Assembly (NCBI GenBank): GCA_037444575.1
Contig: JBBIME010000003.1
Coordinates: forward strand, 372,001 to 436,000
DNA: 64,000 nt
Source: Bacteriovorax sp037444575
Lineage (GTDB): Bacteria; Bdellovibrionota; Bacteriovoracia; Bacteriovoracales; Bacteriovoracaceae
Reading direction: 5' to 3'
Shown here: in pieces, positions 18,686-26,857 of the stretch
How positions within the stretch are numbered: the first letter of the stretch is position 1
How the letters are laid out: the number at the start of each line of letters is the position of its first letter
The notes under the pieces: model-generated
What the model was told of the DNA's origin: nothing
Database searches by the model: none
Seen by the model: the letters and a program-made list of their open reading frames with translations, nothing else
Program-made: the position numbers and the translations under genes

Positions 18686-18725
18686 GGCCTTAACTGTTTA
18701 CAGGTATCTGTAACAGATAAAGGCC
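18686..18725. other. Imperfect hairpin after trxB
   Basis: GGCCTT (18686-18691) and AAGGCC (18720-18725) enclose an inner imperfect stem, CTGTTTACAG / CTGTAACAG, with a 4-base loop. No T-run follows, so it is either a weak terminator of trxB or an RNA-structured element. The rest of this roughly 218-base gap holds only the promoter listed next. Confidence 0.35.
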
Positions 18726-18775
18726 ATCAGATACCAAATCATAGACCCTATTTTAGTTTTTCTTTTTGCGGGTGC

Positions 18776-18805
18776 TTGACAGTCATTTTTAAATTTTGAA
18801 ACAAT
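18776..18805 (+). promoter_or_regulatory. Candidate promoter for the enoyl-CoA hydratase-like gene
   Basis: A perfect -35 TTGACA (18776-18781) is followed after 18 bases by AACAAT (18800-18805), 68 bases before the start codon. Confidence 0.45.
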
Positions 18806-18873
18806 AGCTTCATGGGAAGAATGGATTTTTCCCTACAAACAGTGCCTGATCACAAGATAACCAAGGAAGGTTT

Positions 18874-19665
18874 ATGAAAGCACTCACACGAGTTCCGATC
18901 TTTAGCTACAACACCATCGCAACTACGCTTCTTATCCCTACAAAATCCCTGGAAATTAAATTTAGAAAAAACTATCTCAACGCTGAAACGCTGTTTGAAC
19001 TAGAGTCGATTCTTGCCTGGGCCGCAACTCATACAGAAGTGCAAAGCTTATTCATTACAAGCTTTGGAGAAGAGTTTATTCAAGGTTTTGATCCTAATGA
19101 CCTGAGAGAACTCTCAGAAGAAAAATTAAAAAAACAATTTCAAAAAGTAAGCACAATTGCCCAATCTTTTTTATGTCTTCCTCAGACAATCGTGGTCGAT
19201 ATGAAAAAAGGAACTCGTGGAGTTGGTCTAGAGCTATCTCTAGCCGCTGACATTAGAATCGCTAAAAGCGATGCAGTTTTTTGTTTTGATCATCTATCGC
19301 AGGGATTAACTCCAGCGTGTGGAATTTTCTCTTTTCTTCGCTCCTACTTAAATCAAAACGTTCTTCGCTCTCTCCTTCTTTCAGGAGTTCCATTTAACAA
19401 AGATAGCTTCCTTGCTCTTGGTGGATGGTGTGAATTTGATAAGGATGCCTGCGCAATTTTAACATCGATTTTTAAACAGGCACCAGTTGCTCGCATTCAG
19501 GCCAAGCTTGGACTATATGGAATTCATCAAGCAGTTGATGACGAAGAGATAAATACAGAGAAAAAACTTTTCAATGCAGTTGTGAACTCAAAAGATTATA
19601 CAAAAGAAGATAATTTTATGAGTCCTTCTGAATACAAAGAAAAGGTAGCAGAAGCTCACAACTAA
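18874..19665 (+). CDS. Enoyl-CoA hydratase/isomerase (crotonase) family protein
   Basis: This 263-residue protein has a crotonase-like fold. The stretch KGTRGVGLELSLAADIRIA retains the oxyanion-hole region and the first catalytic Glu. The second usual Glu, in the Q-P-E segment of true hydratases, is replaced: the matching stretch reads FDHLSQGLTP. It may therefore not be a hydratase but an isomerase, hydrolase or non-catalytic homologue. A strong ribosome-binding site (AAGGAAGG) supports the start. The gene stands alone between a promoter and a strong terminator. Its physiological substrate is unknown. Confidence 0.82.
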   Translation: MKALTRVPIFSYNTIATTLLIPTKSLEIKFRKNYLNAETLFELESILAWAATHTEVQSLFITSFGEEFIQGFDPNDLRELSEEKLKKQFQKVSTIAQSFLCLPQTIVVDMKKGTRGVGLELSLAADIRIAKSDAVFCFDHLSQGLTPACGIFSFLRSYLNQNVLRSLLLSGVPFNKDSFLALGGWCEFDKDACAILTSIFKQAPVARIQAKLGLYGIHQAVDDEEINTEKKLFNAVVNSKDYTKEDNFMSPSEYKEKVAEAHN

Positions 19666-19676
19666 AAAATTGATAT

Positions 19677-19703
19677 CTTGGCCCCTTTAGATAAGGGGCC
19701 AAG
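19677..19703. terminator. Bidirectional Rho-independent terminator
   Basis: A perfect 11-base stem (19677-19687 with 19693-19703) with a 5-base loop. It lies between convergent genes and has A-rich and T-rich flanks. Confidence 0.85.
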
Positions 19704-19718
19704 AATCCTTTTGGTCTA

Positions 19719-20225
19719 TTATTTCGTAGTACAATACCCATAAACATTTGTATCTTGGCGATCGTAAAGATCCATTACACTCATTGAGTAAGTTATAACG
19801 TCGCCATTTTTTCTAATATACATGCTATATCTCTGCCACTCTTCATTGATCATCACTAAAAGTTGTGTTGACATATTATCAACTTCTAAAATGTTATAAA
19901 GGATGTCCCATCCAGCTGTTGTAGTCCAATATTCTTCTAATAAAGCAAATTCTTTAGTTTCGGTCGACCCGATTTTGTTAGATTTAAAAATTTTGAGCCC
20001 ATTTTCAATCAATTCCTTAGTGCCAGCTATTTGGCCGATACATTTTAGTCCAGGAGTTCCTATTTCTTTGAGATCAATTGCATCTTTTGATTCAGTAAAC
20101 GCCTGTTGAAAAATCTCATATGGTGTAGCTAGAGGCATTTGTTTTTTCAGTTCATCAATTCTATTTCCTGCAAAAACTTGAGATGTAAAAGTCAGAAAAA
20201 TCGTTAAAAACATCATCTTGTTCAT
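19719..20225 (-). CDS. Secreted hypothetical protein, 168 aa
   Basis: A signal peptide (MFLTIFLTFTSQVFA) is followed by a mature domain with two cysteines (CIG and YGYC near the end) that may pair. No family is recognised. A strong ribosome-binding site (GGGGGA) precedes the start. The gene is divergent from a LysR-type regulator across a 122-base gap that holds a 33-base interrupted palindrome. By the usual LysR arrangement it may be the regulated target (inference). Confidence 0.7.
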   Translation of the reverse strand: MNKMMFLTIFLTFTSQVFAGNRIDELKKQMPLATPYEIFQQAFTESKDAIDLKEIGTPGLKCIGQIAGTKELIENGLKIFKSNKIGSTETKEFALLEEYWTTTAGWDILYNILEVDNMSTQLLVMINEEWQRYSMYIRKNGDVITYSMSVMDLYDRQDTNVYGYCTTK

Positions 20226-20300
20226 ATAAATCCCCCATGTAGTTAGTCTTCTGCAAGAGACTTATAGCCAAATATCATCATTTAAAATAGTTAATTAATA

Positions 20301-20333
20301 TTGCATTAACAGTAAGTTTTACTTAATATGCAA
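20301..20333. promoter_or_regulatory. Candidate LysR-type operator: interrupted palindrome
   Basis: TTGCAT (20301-20306) and ATGCAA (20328-20333) surround AGTAA (20311-20315) and TTACT (20319-20323). All arms share one centre at 20317. It lies 14 bases before the lysR start and inside the divergent intergenic region. Confidence 0.5.
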
Positions 20334-20347
20334 ACGAGGGAAATTTT

Positions 20348-21217
20348 ATGGAACCTAATCTCTACCATTTAAAGTATTTTATTGATGCTGCGAACTTGGG
20401 GGGAATTGCTCCAGCAGCTAAAAAAAATCTAGTCAGCTCTTCTGCCATAAGCCAAGCAATCAAAAAATTAGAGGAATCACTCAACTGTCAGCTCTTAGAA
20501 CATAACAAAAACCAATTTAAACTCACACAAGAAGGACGAATTGCTGCTGAATCAATAGATGACATCATTAATTCCATTACAGGTTTAAAAGCTAAAATCG
20601 CCAACTTAAAATCAGATTTTTCTGGAACGCTAGCTATTGCAACGTTAAGAAGTCTGGCCCTTGTGCTCTTTCCGAATGCCATCAGTTCTATCAATAAAAA
20701 TTTTCCTAAACTCAAGGCCGATCTTATGATTGGTCATACTAAAACTATTTTAGATCAAGTGTTAAATGATGAAATTGAAATTGGCATAGTTGTCGATAAC
20801 AACGCTATTCATGGTGTAAAAAAACATATTTTGCATGAAGGATATTTTCAATTTGTTGTAGGATTTTCCCATAAAGCAAATCTAAAAAACCTGGGAATAT
20901 TAGTCACAAAAGAAAAACCAGGAAATCTTGAAGTAAAAAAACTCTATCAATCTCACTTTAAAACACCTGCACCTATTTCTATGATCGTGGAAAGTTGGGA
21001 AGTCATTGCTCGCTTTGCAAGTGCTGGACTAGGTATCGGATTTATTCCAGATTTTGTTGCAAGTTCTGTCTCTCACTTGGAACTAGTTGAAGTTTACCCG
21101 GAACTTTCTCGAAAAATCCGCTATAAGATTGTCGCCATTAGTAAGGGGCCTCTCTCTTCTAATTCACAGGTTCTTATTAATGAACTTGAAAGAAGCGTAC
21201 AGCAAATATTAAAATAA
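20348..21217 (+). CDS. LysR family transcriptional regulator
   Basis: This 289-residue protein has the LysR N-terminal helix-turn-helix (residues about 1-60: YHLKYFIDAANLGGIAPAAK, then SSAISQAIKKLEESL). A periplasmic-binding-like effector domain follows. LysR regulators usually sit divergent from their target; here the divergent gene encodes a small secreted protein. A palindrome in the gap is the likely binding site. The effector is unknown. The ribosome-binding site GAGGG precedes the ATG. Confidence 0.93.
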   Translation: MEPNLYHLKYFIDAANLGGIAPAAKKNLVSSSAISQAIKKLEESLNCQLLEHNKNQFKLTQEGRIAAESIDDIINSITGLKAKIANLKSDFSGTLAIATLRSLALVLFPNAISSINKNFPKLKADLMIGHTKTILDQVLNDEIEIGIVVDNNAIHGVKKHILHEGYFQFVVGFSHKANLKNLGILVTKEKPGNLEVKKLYQSHFKTPAPISMIVESWEVIARFASAGLGIGFIPDFVASSVSHLELVEVYPELSRKIRYKIVAISKGPLSSNSQVLINELERSVQQILK

Positions 21218-21237
21218 AGAGAGCATTCGTGCAAAAA

Positions 21238-21264
21238 AAGGCCCGGAGTATAACTCTGGGCCTT
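21238..21264. terminator. Bidirectional Rho-independent terminator
   Basis: A 12-base stem (21238-21249 with 21253-21264) with one G-T pair and a 3-base loop, placed between the convergent lysR and 21289 genes. A run of seven A residues precedes it. Confidence 0.8.
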
Positions 21265-21288
21265 ACATATTGAGTATCTGATTAGCAG

Positions 21289-21849
21289 TTAAAAACCAAG
21301 TAATACCTTTTTAGATGCATCATTTACACGGTCATAAAGTTGGTTACTATTTAATTCAACTTTCATATTTTTTTCCAGGCGTAAGGTGATTCCACCAACA
21401 TCATTTCCTTTGATATCAATTAAATTTTTATATTCCTTTCCGCTTGCATTCATCATTTCTGACACAACTCCATTTCTTGCAATAACAAAAATGCGTCCTT
21501 CTTCTGATCTTACAAAACCACGTCCACCGATTGATACAAGTTCCTTAGCATTGTCTGTAACTGTTATATAACTTAACTGACATCCATTCTTGAGGTGATT
21601 AATAATCGCAATCGCCTTATTGTCGAGCATCGCAACAGTATTTTTTACTTCTTGATAACTTCCAGATTCAGTCACACCGCTAAAATTGACTTCTTTACAT
21701 ATTCCTTTATCATGTTTTCGTTCTATGCTTGTGTCTAATCCAACTGCACATTTATTGGCAGCTTCTTTAAGTTGCTCGATACATGGATTTTTTGCGAAAA
21801 CATTTGAGCTAATTAAAGTAATGGCCGCGACTAATACTAGTTTATTCAT
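21289..21849 (-). CDS. Secreted hypothetical protein, 186 aa
   Basis: A signal peptide (LVLVAAITLISSNVFA) is followed by a mature protein with four cysteines near the N-terminal half. There is a strand-rich middle (SIGGRGFVRSEEGRIFVIARNG). No family is recognised. A strong ribosome-binding site (AAGGAGA) lies before the start. It is the last of four secreted-protein genes on this strand (21289-23721). Confidence 0.7.
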   Translation of the reverse strand: MNKLVLVAAITLISSNVFAKNPCIEQLKEAANKCAVGLDTSIERKHDKGICKEVNFSGVTESGSYQEVKNTVAMLDNKAIAIINHLKNGCQLSYITVTDNAKELVSIGGRGFVRSEEGRIFVIARNGVVSEMMNASGKEYKNLIDIKGNDVGGITLRLEKNMKVELNSNQLYDRVNDASKKVLLGF

Positions 21850-21899
21850 ACGATTTCTCCTTATGTAAGATCCGATTTATAATATTGTTCTCAAGGGTT

Positions 21900-22676
21900 T
21901 TATAGTCCGTAAATTCCTTTGAAAGCTCTCTGAGCAGCAGCTGTGTCGCCGTTTCCAACAGTTCCTAAAATATCAATCAATTCATTTGTTGCTTGCTTGA
22001 TATCATTGCAAACTCTAAATGCTGAAATAACTAAATTTAAATTGGAAATTGTATCACTAATGCTATTTTCAGCGTTCATTATACTTTGAAAAGAGTTGTT
22101 AAGAATTTCAAATGATTGATTTGTTCGATGGCTTCCATCAACAATTAAGCGAAGAACTTGTTGAGCATTAGCAGTGTCACCATTTCCGACCCTATTCAGG
22201 ACGCTTATAAACACCTTAGATAATCTTATTAAGTCCTCTTCATTTGATGATAATGAGCCAATTAAGTATAAATTAGAAATTGAGTCATCAATACTATTTT
22301 CTGCATTCAATCCACTCATATAAATATCACTAACTGTCTTAAAATTAGAGTGTTTATTTATCGCTATATCTGAAATAAGTCTAAAGGCCTGTTGAGCATG
22401 GGCAGTATCACCGTTTCCAACTCTATTTAATATCTTTACAAACGTATAAGCAGACTCTTTTAAAGATGTTTGCTCGTTAACAACTGAAAGAACTAGATTC
22501 AAGTCAGAAATTGTCTCGTCGTTACTATTTTCTGCATCTTTTATTATTTTATAGGCATTCGCTCTATTGAACGCTTCATCACAGGAAATATTAGTATCTG
22601 ATCTTCCATCACACCCCATTGATGCTAACGGAATTGATAAAGCAAGAAACGCCGTCATAAAAATAATCTTTTTCAT
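21900..22676 (-). CDS. Secreted protein made of three 77-residue repeats
   Basis: This 258-residue protein begins with a signal peptide (IIFMTAFLALSIPLASMGC). The segment LASMGC could be a lipobox-like cleavage site, with Cys22 as a possible lipidated residue. The rest is three helical repeats in exact 77-residue register. AENS recurs at residues 48, 125 and 202, and VGNGDTA at 86, 163 and 240. Such regular repeats suggest a superhelical binding scaffold. No known repeat family (TPR, HEAT, Sel1) clearly matches. The ribosome-binding site GGAG supports the start. Confidence 0.75.
   Translation of the reverse strand: MKKIIFMTAFLALSIPLASMGCDGRSDTNISCDEAFNRANAYKIIKDAENSNDETISDLNLVLSVVNEQTSLKESAYTFVKILNRVGNGDTAHAQQAFRLISDIAINKHSNFKTVSDIYMSGLNAENSIDDSISNLYLIGSLSSNEEDLIRLSKVFISVLNRVGNGDTANAQQVLRLIVDGSHRTNQSFEILNNSFQSIMNAENSISDTISNLNLVISAFRVCNDIKQATNELIDILGTVGNGDTAAAQRAFKGIYGL
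21903..22538 (-). repeat. Three tandem 231-base (77-codon) coding repeats
   Basis: The repeat units begin at residues 47, 124 and 201 of the encoded protein. The protein motifs are conserved while the DNA is diverged, so the duplication is old. Confidence 0.8.
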
Positions 22677-22729
22677 AAATTCTCCATTAGCTGTTATTGA
22701 TAAATACCTATTTCAAATCTAGTTTCAAC

Positions 22730-23305
22730 TTATAATTGGCTCGCTTTTATTTCAGAAGAAAGAGCTTCAGTTATCGGGTTGGCCTGCGCTGCAATCATAT
22801 CTGTGATAATCGGACCAACTATTTTATTATAATTATTCCCTTTATAAATTTTTGATTTAACCTGAACATTTAAGGATCCCGTAGAATCTTCTCGTACACA
22901 GATAAGGGCTTCATAATTATCAACATTATTTGTAACCATTTCGTCTGAACCTGAAAAATCCATTTTTAAAAGGTATCCAATTTCTGATTTTGAACTACAT
23001 TCATCTGAGTTCGTTACATCAAGGGAACTATGAATAAATACAGATTTTGTGAATAATAGAACCGTTTTCTTCGCTACAAATTGAATTTGTGAGTGATCAA
23101 CGATCTTATTAGAAATTGCAGCACCTGCAGGTTTATATCTTTTTAGAAGGCCTTCAGGATTTTTTAGAACATTATCTATTTTTTCCAGACCATTATTAGT
23201 CTGTACAAATAAAGAGACAACGGGAAGGCCAATTATCTCAGCACTCCATGTAACTGTAGATAGGGAGAGAAACAATAACGTAAATATTAACGTTCCTATT
23301 TTCAT
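22730..23305 (-). CDS. Secreted hypothetical protein, 191 aa
   Basis: A signal peptide (LIFTLLFLSLSTVTWSAE) is followed by a mature domain with two cysteines (SDECSS and EALICVRED). It has a beta-rich middle and a helical end. It overlaps the upstream gene (23302-23721) by 4 bases (ATGA), so the two are translationally coupled and may act together. No family is recognised. Confidence 0.7.
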   Translation of the reverse strand: MKIGTLIFTLLFLSLSTVTWSAEIIGLPVVSLFVQTNNGLEKIDNVLKNPEGLLKRYKPAGAAISNKIVDHSQIQFVAKKTVLLFTKSVFIHSSLDVTNSDECSSKSEIGYLLKMDFSGSDEMVTNNVDNYEALICVREDSTGSLNVQVKSKIYKGNNYNKIVGPIITDMIAAQANPITEALSSEIKASQL

Positions 23306-23721
23306 GATTGTTTTCCTAAGAATAACTCAATTTGTTTATTATCTTTGGAGCATTTTCTTAAAACTTTAGAAACAAAAGTTTGGCAATTATTGCCTAAACT
23401 AAAGTGCCCAAGAGGTTTTCCAAGATCGAGTTCAGCATTAACACAATCCTCATCCGCGTAGGTTATTTCTTTACATGATTCTGCTATTTGATCTGAGTGA
23501 TCTACGATAAACACATGAGTTGAATAGGGGGCCTCGAATTTATCCCCAATCTGTTCATTAGCAGTTTCTCCACTACCCATACCCGCAATCTTTGTATCTG
23601 TTTTTAACCAGTGGTGAGTGACCAATCCTTTAATGATTTGGGCCTTACGATAACACTCTTCGACTTTTGAATAACTAGTATTCGAAAAAATAAGAATCAG
23701 TAATGTAACAAAGTATTTCAT
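23302..23721 (-). CDS. Secreted protein with possible NlpC/P60- or LRAT-like fold
   Basis: This 139-residue protein starts with a signal peptide (FVTLLILIFSNTSYS). The mature part contains HHWLKTD, a GMG segment, and later LGHFSLGNNCQTFVSKVLRKC. A His followed by an N-C pair with a hydrophobic helix recalls papain-like NlpC/P60, PPPDE or LRAT folds, where Asn-Cys starts the catalytic helix. This is a suggestion from pattern only. Its start codon is preceded by a weak ribosome-binding site that could be hidden in a hairpin (23728-23775). Confidence 0.6.
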   Translation of the reverse strand: MKYFVTLLILIFSNTSYSKVEECYRKAQIIKGLVTHHWLKTDTKIAGMGSGETANEQIGDKFEAPYSTHVFIVDHSDQIAESCKEITYADEDCVNAELDLGKPLGHFSLGNNCQTFVSKVLRKCSKDNKQIELFLGKQS

Positions 23722-23727
23722 TGAGAA

Positions 23728-23775
23728 ATCCCGCTCTTTAATATTAATTTGTCTATTATGACGACAAAGCGGGAT
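23728..23775 (-). promoter_or_regulatory. Candidate ribosome-binding-site-sequestering hairpin
   Basis: The arms ATCCCGCT and AGCGGGAT (23728-23735, 23768-23775) are perfectly complementary, with a nested TTTGTC/GACAAA stem. In the minus-strand transcript the proximal arm contains the GCGGGAT that lies just before the ATG at 23721, so pairing would hide the ribosome site. Confidence 0.45.
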
Positions 23776-23841
23776 AGTTTGTGGCTTTCATCCAATATTT
23801 ACATACTGTTATTTTTTAGACAGTCTAACCTGTTGAAAGGT

Positions 23842-24762
23842 CTAGAAACTTAAAAGCAATCTTAGTTCGTGGGCAGCGAGAACGCGCTTTACCTTTTGGA
23901 AGTCATCAGTAATTCCCATTAAGAATCCACCACCTCCGGCCCCACACAATTTTAATGAATAATCATTAGAAGACAGTCCCACGGCCCACAGATCGCGATA
24001 GAGCTTTGGAATCATCGGCGAAAAATGTTCATACTGGAAGGCAGATAGAAGCTTAAAATTTTTCAAGAGCAAATCAATGTTCACATTTAAAAAATCATCA
24101 ATGCAATGATTGGTTATTGGCTTAAGTACATCTTCAACTAAATTATAATAACTCTCATTTCTAGTTTTCTCTAAAAATAAATTTACCAGTGGTTCAGTTT
24201 TTCGAGAGCGCTTAGTATTTAGAAGAAATATCCCTCCCTTTCCTTTTGGAAATTTTGGAATAGAAACAAGGCCTAAATCATTTTTCCCTTTAATCAAAAT
24301 GGGAGAATTCAGATAGCTAATCAGTGGATCAACTCCAGAGCTTGAGCCATGAAAATGAGATTCCATTTGAGAAAAGATATTTTTTAAGCGATTAATATCA
24401 GACTTATCATGATTTTCTTGTTCATAGCGATCATAAATCGCTGCAACTAAGGCCCCTGAACTTCCTACTCCGTAACCTTGAGGAATAGTCGATTCAAAGA
24501 ATAGACCTTGAGAAATATCAAATTCAAAACTTGTTAAATCAAATTGGAAATTTAGCTGATTAGAATCTACTAATTGCTTCAGATAAAGAGAGAAGGCCTT
24601 AAGCTCAGGATCAACAGTCGTTGTATTGTCTCTTCTAAAAGTCAGTTTTCCTTCAAAGAGTGAATACGGAATGAGAAGGGCCATTGAATTTTGAATGACA
24701 CTGTATTCACCAAAAAGAATAATTTTTGAATAAAATGTTTTTTCGTTATTGTTTTGTGCCAT
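23842..24762 (-). CDS. mvaK1: Mevalonate kinase (GHMP kinase)
   Basis: The protein is a GHMP kinase with SKIILFGEYSVIQNSMAL near the start, the ATP loop PQGYGVGSSGALVAA and KLCGAGGGGFLMGI near the end. It resembles the mevalonate kinases of Bacteroidetes. Mevalonate kinase phosphorylates mevalonate to 5-phosphomevalonate. It is the last gene of the mevalonate operon. I chose ATG at 24762; an in-frame GTG at 24774 is the alternative, with overlap onto mvaD in both cases. The product is 306 or 310 residues. Confidence 0.82.
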   Translation of the reverse strand: MAQNNNEKTFYSKIILFGEYSVIQNSMALLIPYSLFEGKLTFRRDNTTTVDPELKAFSLYLKQLVDSNQLNFQFDLTSFEFDISQGLFFESTIPQGYGVGSSGALVAAIYDRYEQENHDKSDINRLKNIFSQMESHFHGSSSGVDPLISYLNSPILIKGKNDLGLVSIPKFPKGKGGIFLLNTKRSRKTEPLVNLFLEKTRNESYYNLVEDVLKPITNHCIDDFLNVNIDLLLKNFKLLSAFQYEHFSPMIPKLYRDLWAVGLSSNDYSLKLCGAGGGGFLMGITDDFQKVKRVLAAHELRLLLSF

Positions 24763-25810
24763 TGATATATTCACTGCCTTTTACAGGACCTATTCCAACT
24801 TCATCATGAATCCACTTTTTTCCAACAAGTCTATTAGCAAGAGTCGTTTCAATCCAACTGCGAATCTTCTCTGCATGGGCCTTAGGATAAAGAAGGTGAA
24901 TATTAGGGCCAGCATCTATGGTAAAGCAAGCAGGAATATTCTCTTTTTCTCTAAACGATCTAATCTCTTCAATAAGAGACAAACTTTCTGGACGTAGCAG
25001 GATATAAGAAGGTCTTGATGTCATCATGAGAGCGTGAAGGGTAAGTGCTTCCTCTTCAACTATCTCGATAAAATCAGATAGGTTCCCTGATTTAAGAGCA
25101 GATATTAAACGCGACATATTTTGTTTAGCGACTTCAAAGCGGACATCTTTAAATGGATGATTCTCCATCAGAGAATGACCAGCTCTGGAAGAAACTGATT
25201 TTTCACCGGCATCGACAATCAATATAGAATCACAATAATCACTAAAGATCGGATGAAAATCCGAAAACTCCGAAGCGAAATTATTTGAGCTATCAGGTAT
25301 TGCAGCGGTCTCGCCCCATGAGGCCATATGAGGATAGACAGATCTTGAAGCCGACCCTGAGGCCAGACGAGAGAGCTCAGAAGCAAGTTTGAAAAAATTC
25401 TCACTATCTCTTTTGTTTCTGGAAAAAAATTCATCAATTGATAAAAGTGCCAAGCAAAGAGCACTCATTGATGACGCCGAAGAAGCTATTCCTGAAGAAT
25501 GAGGAAACGTATTTGTCGATTCAATCTTTAAATGATGATTTGAAAGCCATGGAAATCGATCTTTTTGAGTCGATAAAAATTTGGATATTTTGTCTTCAAA
25601 TTTTGTATTTGATTTTCCTTCAAATAAAAATTCAATTGATCCTTGCTCTCTTTCAAAAACTTCAACAGATAACGTTGTCGTTGAATGTTTAAGAGTAAAA
25701 CTTATGGATGGGTTCTTGGGAAGCTGAACTCCAAACTTACCCCAGTATTTAACAAGAGCGATGTTTGAAGGAGACGTCCATTCCACTTTATAAATTGATT
25801 TTGTGTTCAT
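24746..25810 (-). CDS. mvaD: Diphosphomevalonate decarboxylase
   Basis: This 354-residue protein carries the family stretch SPSNIALVKYWGK at residues 13-25 and the GHMP ATP loop SSGIASSASSMSALCLALL. It converts mevalonate 5-diphosphate to isopentenyl diphosphate with ATP. It lies between the GYDIA kinase (3-base gap) and mevalonate kinase (overlapping) in one operon. Length and motifs are normal. Confidence 0.92.
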   Translation of the reverse strand: MNTKSIYKVEWTSPSNIALVKYWGKFGVQLPKNPSISFTLKHSTTTLSVEVFEREQGSIEFLFEGKSNTKFEDKISKFLSTQKDRFPWLSNHHLKIESTNTFPHSSGIASSASSMSALCLALLSIDEFFSRNKRDSENFFKLASELSRLASGSASRSVYPHMASWGETAAIPDSSNNFASEFSDFHPIFSDYCDSILIVDAGEKSVSSRAGHSLMENHPFKDVRFEVAKQNMSRLISALKSGNLSDFIEIVEEEALTLHALMMTSRPSYILLRPESLSLIEEIRSFREKENIPACFTIDAGPNIHLLYPKAHAEKIRSWIETTLANRLVGKKWIHDEVGIGPVKGSEYINGTKQ

Positions 25811-25813
25811 AAA

Positions 25814-26857
25814 TTAATGAATAAGGTGGTTAGAATATCCCATTTTAACAGAGTCTTTAGAGATATTTTCTAGTGGAGCTGAGATAAGGTCTTCAAAGCG
25901 ATAAACAACATCCAATCCCTTTTCTTTAAAATATTTTTTTACTTCTGTGATATCAAGTTCTGTGGCAACCATGACAAAATCGCCTCCCCATGCTCCTAGA
26001 GACTTGATTGCCCCTGGAAAATCAGAAAACAATTTATCTTTCACTGGAGTCATGCCAAGGGCCTCTCCTACAATTTGCTCATGCTCACCCATCACTGATT
26101 GAAATTTTTCTAACGTCTCTGCATTTAAAAATTCCTGAGTCAGCTCTGTCATTTTTGAGATAAGAGATGAAGAAAATGGGCGCTTCTTAGAATAATCTTT
26201 AATGGCCTCACGAGAGTTCATCTTTTGACCTTGATAAACAAAGAAAATGTTATCCTTGAAACCAGGGTTAAAATAAATCGGAGACCAGTTTGGTCCGCTT
26301 GTGATTTTTTTATAAGCTATCGGCCCTTCAGATTGAGCACAGGCGATATCATAGCCAGATCCACCTTGAGTTTTAAAAAGAAGTTCAAAAGGAGAAACAT
26401 ATGCCCATTGAGCGATATTATAAATAAGCGAAGAGCTACTTCCTAGTCCCCAATCAAGAGGAAATCCAAGGCGTGTTTCAACTTTTATTTCAACATCATC
26501 ACGAAGGAAATGAGGATTTTGCTTTCTTACTTGTTGAAGAATCTTTTGAAGAAAGAGAGCTTCTTCTGAAGGATTTTCATCAAGACATTTAAAATGCCAA
26601 AATTCAAATTTACTATCAAACCAGCAATTGCCGTGGACATCGAAAGATTTCCAACTTAGAGATGGTGAAAAAGAAGGTGAATATTTAACAGAAAGTGACT
26701 GACCAACTTTAGTTGGAAGAGCAAGGGCAAGGGCCCCATCAAGAACAAAATACTCGCCTGTTAAAAGCAATTTACCATGGCCAAAGAAGTATTGGTTTTT
26801 TTCAAGAGATGATTTTTTTAAGTCGTCGTTAATCTGATCCAAATTAATCTCGTTCAT
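25814..26857 (-). CDS. GYDIA family GHMP kinase (probable phosphomevalonate kinase)
   Basis: This 347-residue GHMP kinase contains GKLLLTGEYFVLDGALALAL near the N-terminus. The ATP loop WGLGSSSS is at about 136-143, and the name-giving GYDIA motif is at residues 168-172. GYDIA kinases occur in Bacteroidetes beside mevalonate genes and are taken as the missing phosphomevalonate kinase; that assignment is inferred from context. The operon has no other candidate for this step. It overlaps the HMG-CoA reductase stop by 1 base (TAATG). Confidence 0.85.
   Translation of the reverse strand: MNEINLDQINDDLKKSSLEKNQYFFGHGKLLLTGEYFVLDGALALALPTKVGQSLSVKYSPSFSPSLSWKSFDVHGNCWFDSKFEFWHFKCLDENPSEEALFLQKILQQVRKQNPHFLRDDVEIKVETRLGFPLDWGLGSSSSLIYNIAQWAYVSPFELLFKTQGGSGYDIACAQSEGPIAYKKITSGPNWSPIYFNPGFKDNIFFVYQGQKMNSREAIKDYSKKRPFSSSLISKMTELTQEFLNAETLEKFQSVMGEHEQIVGEALGMTPVKDKLFSDFPGAIKSLGAWGGDFVMVATELDITEVKKYFKEKGLDVVYRFEDLISAPLENISKDSVKMGYSNHLIH

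Noticed and set aside
23816..23841. TAGACAGTCTA palindrome after the mevalonate operon as a terminator
   Set aside because: The loop would be a single base and no T-run follows on the minus strand; it is too weak to call.
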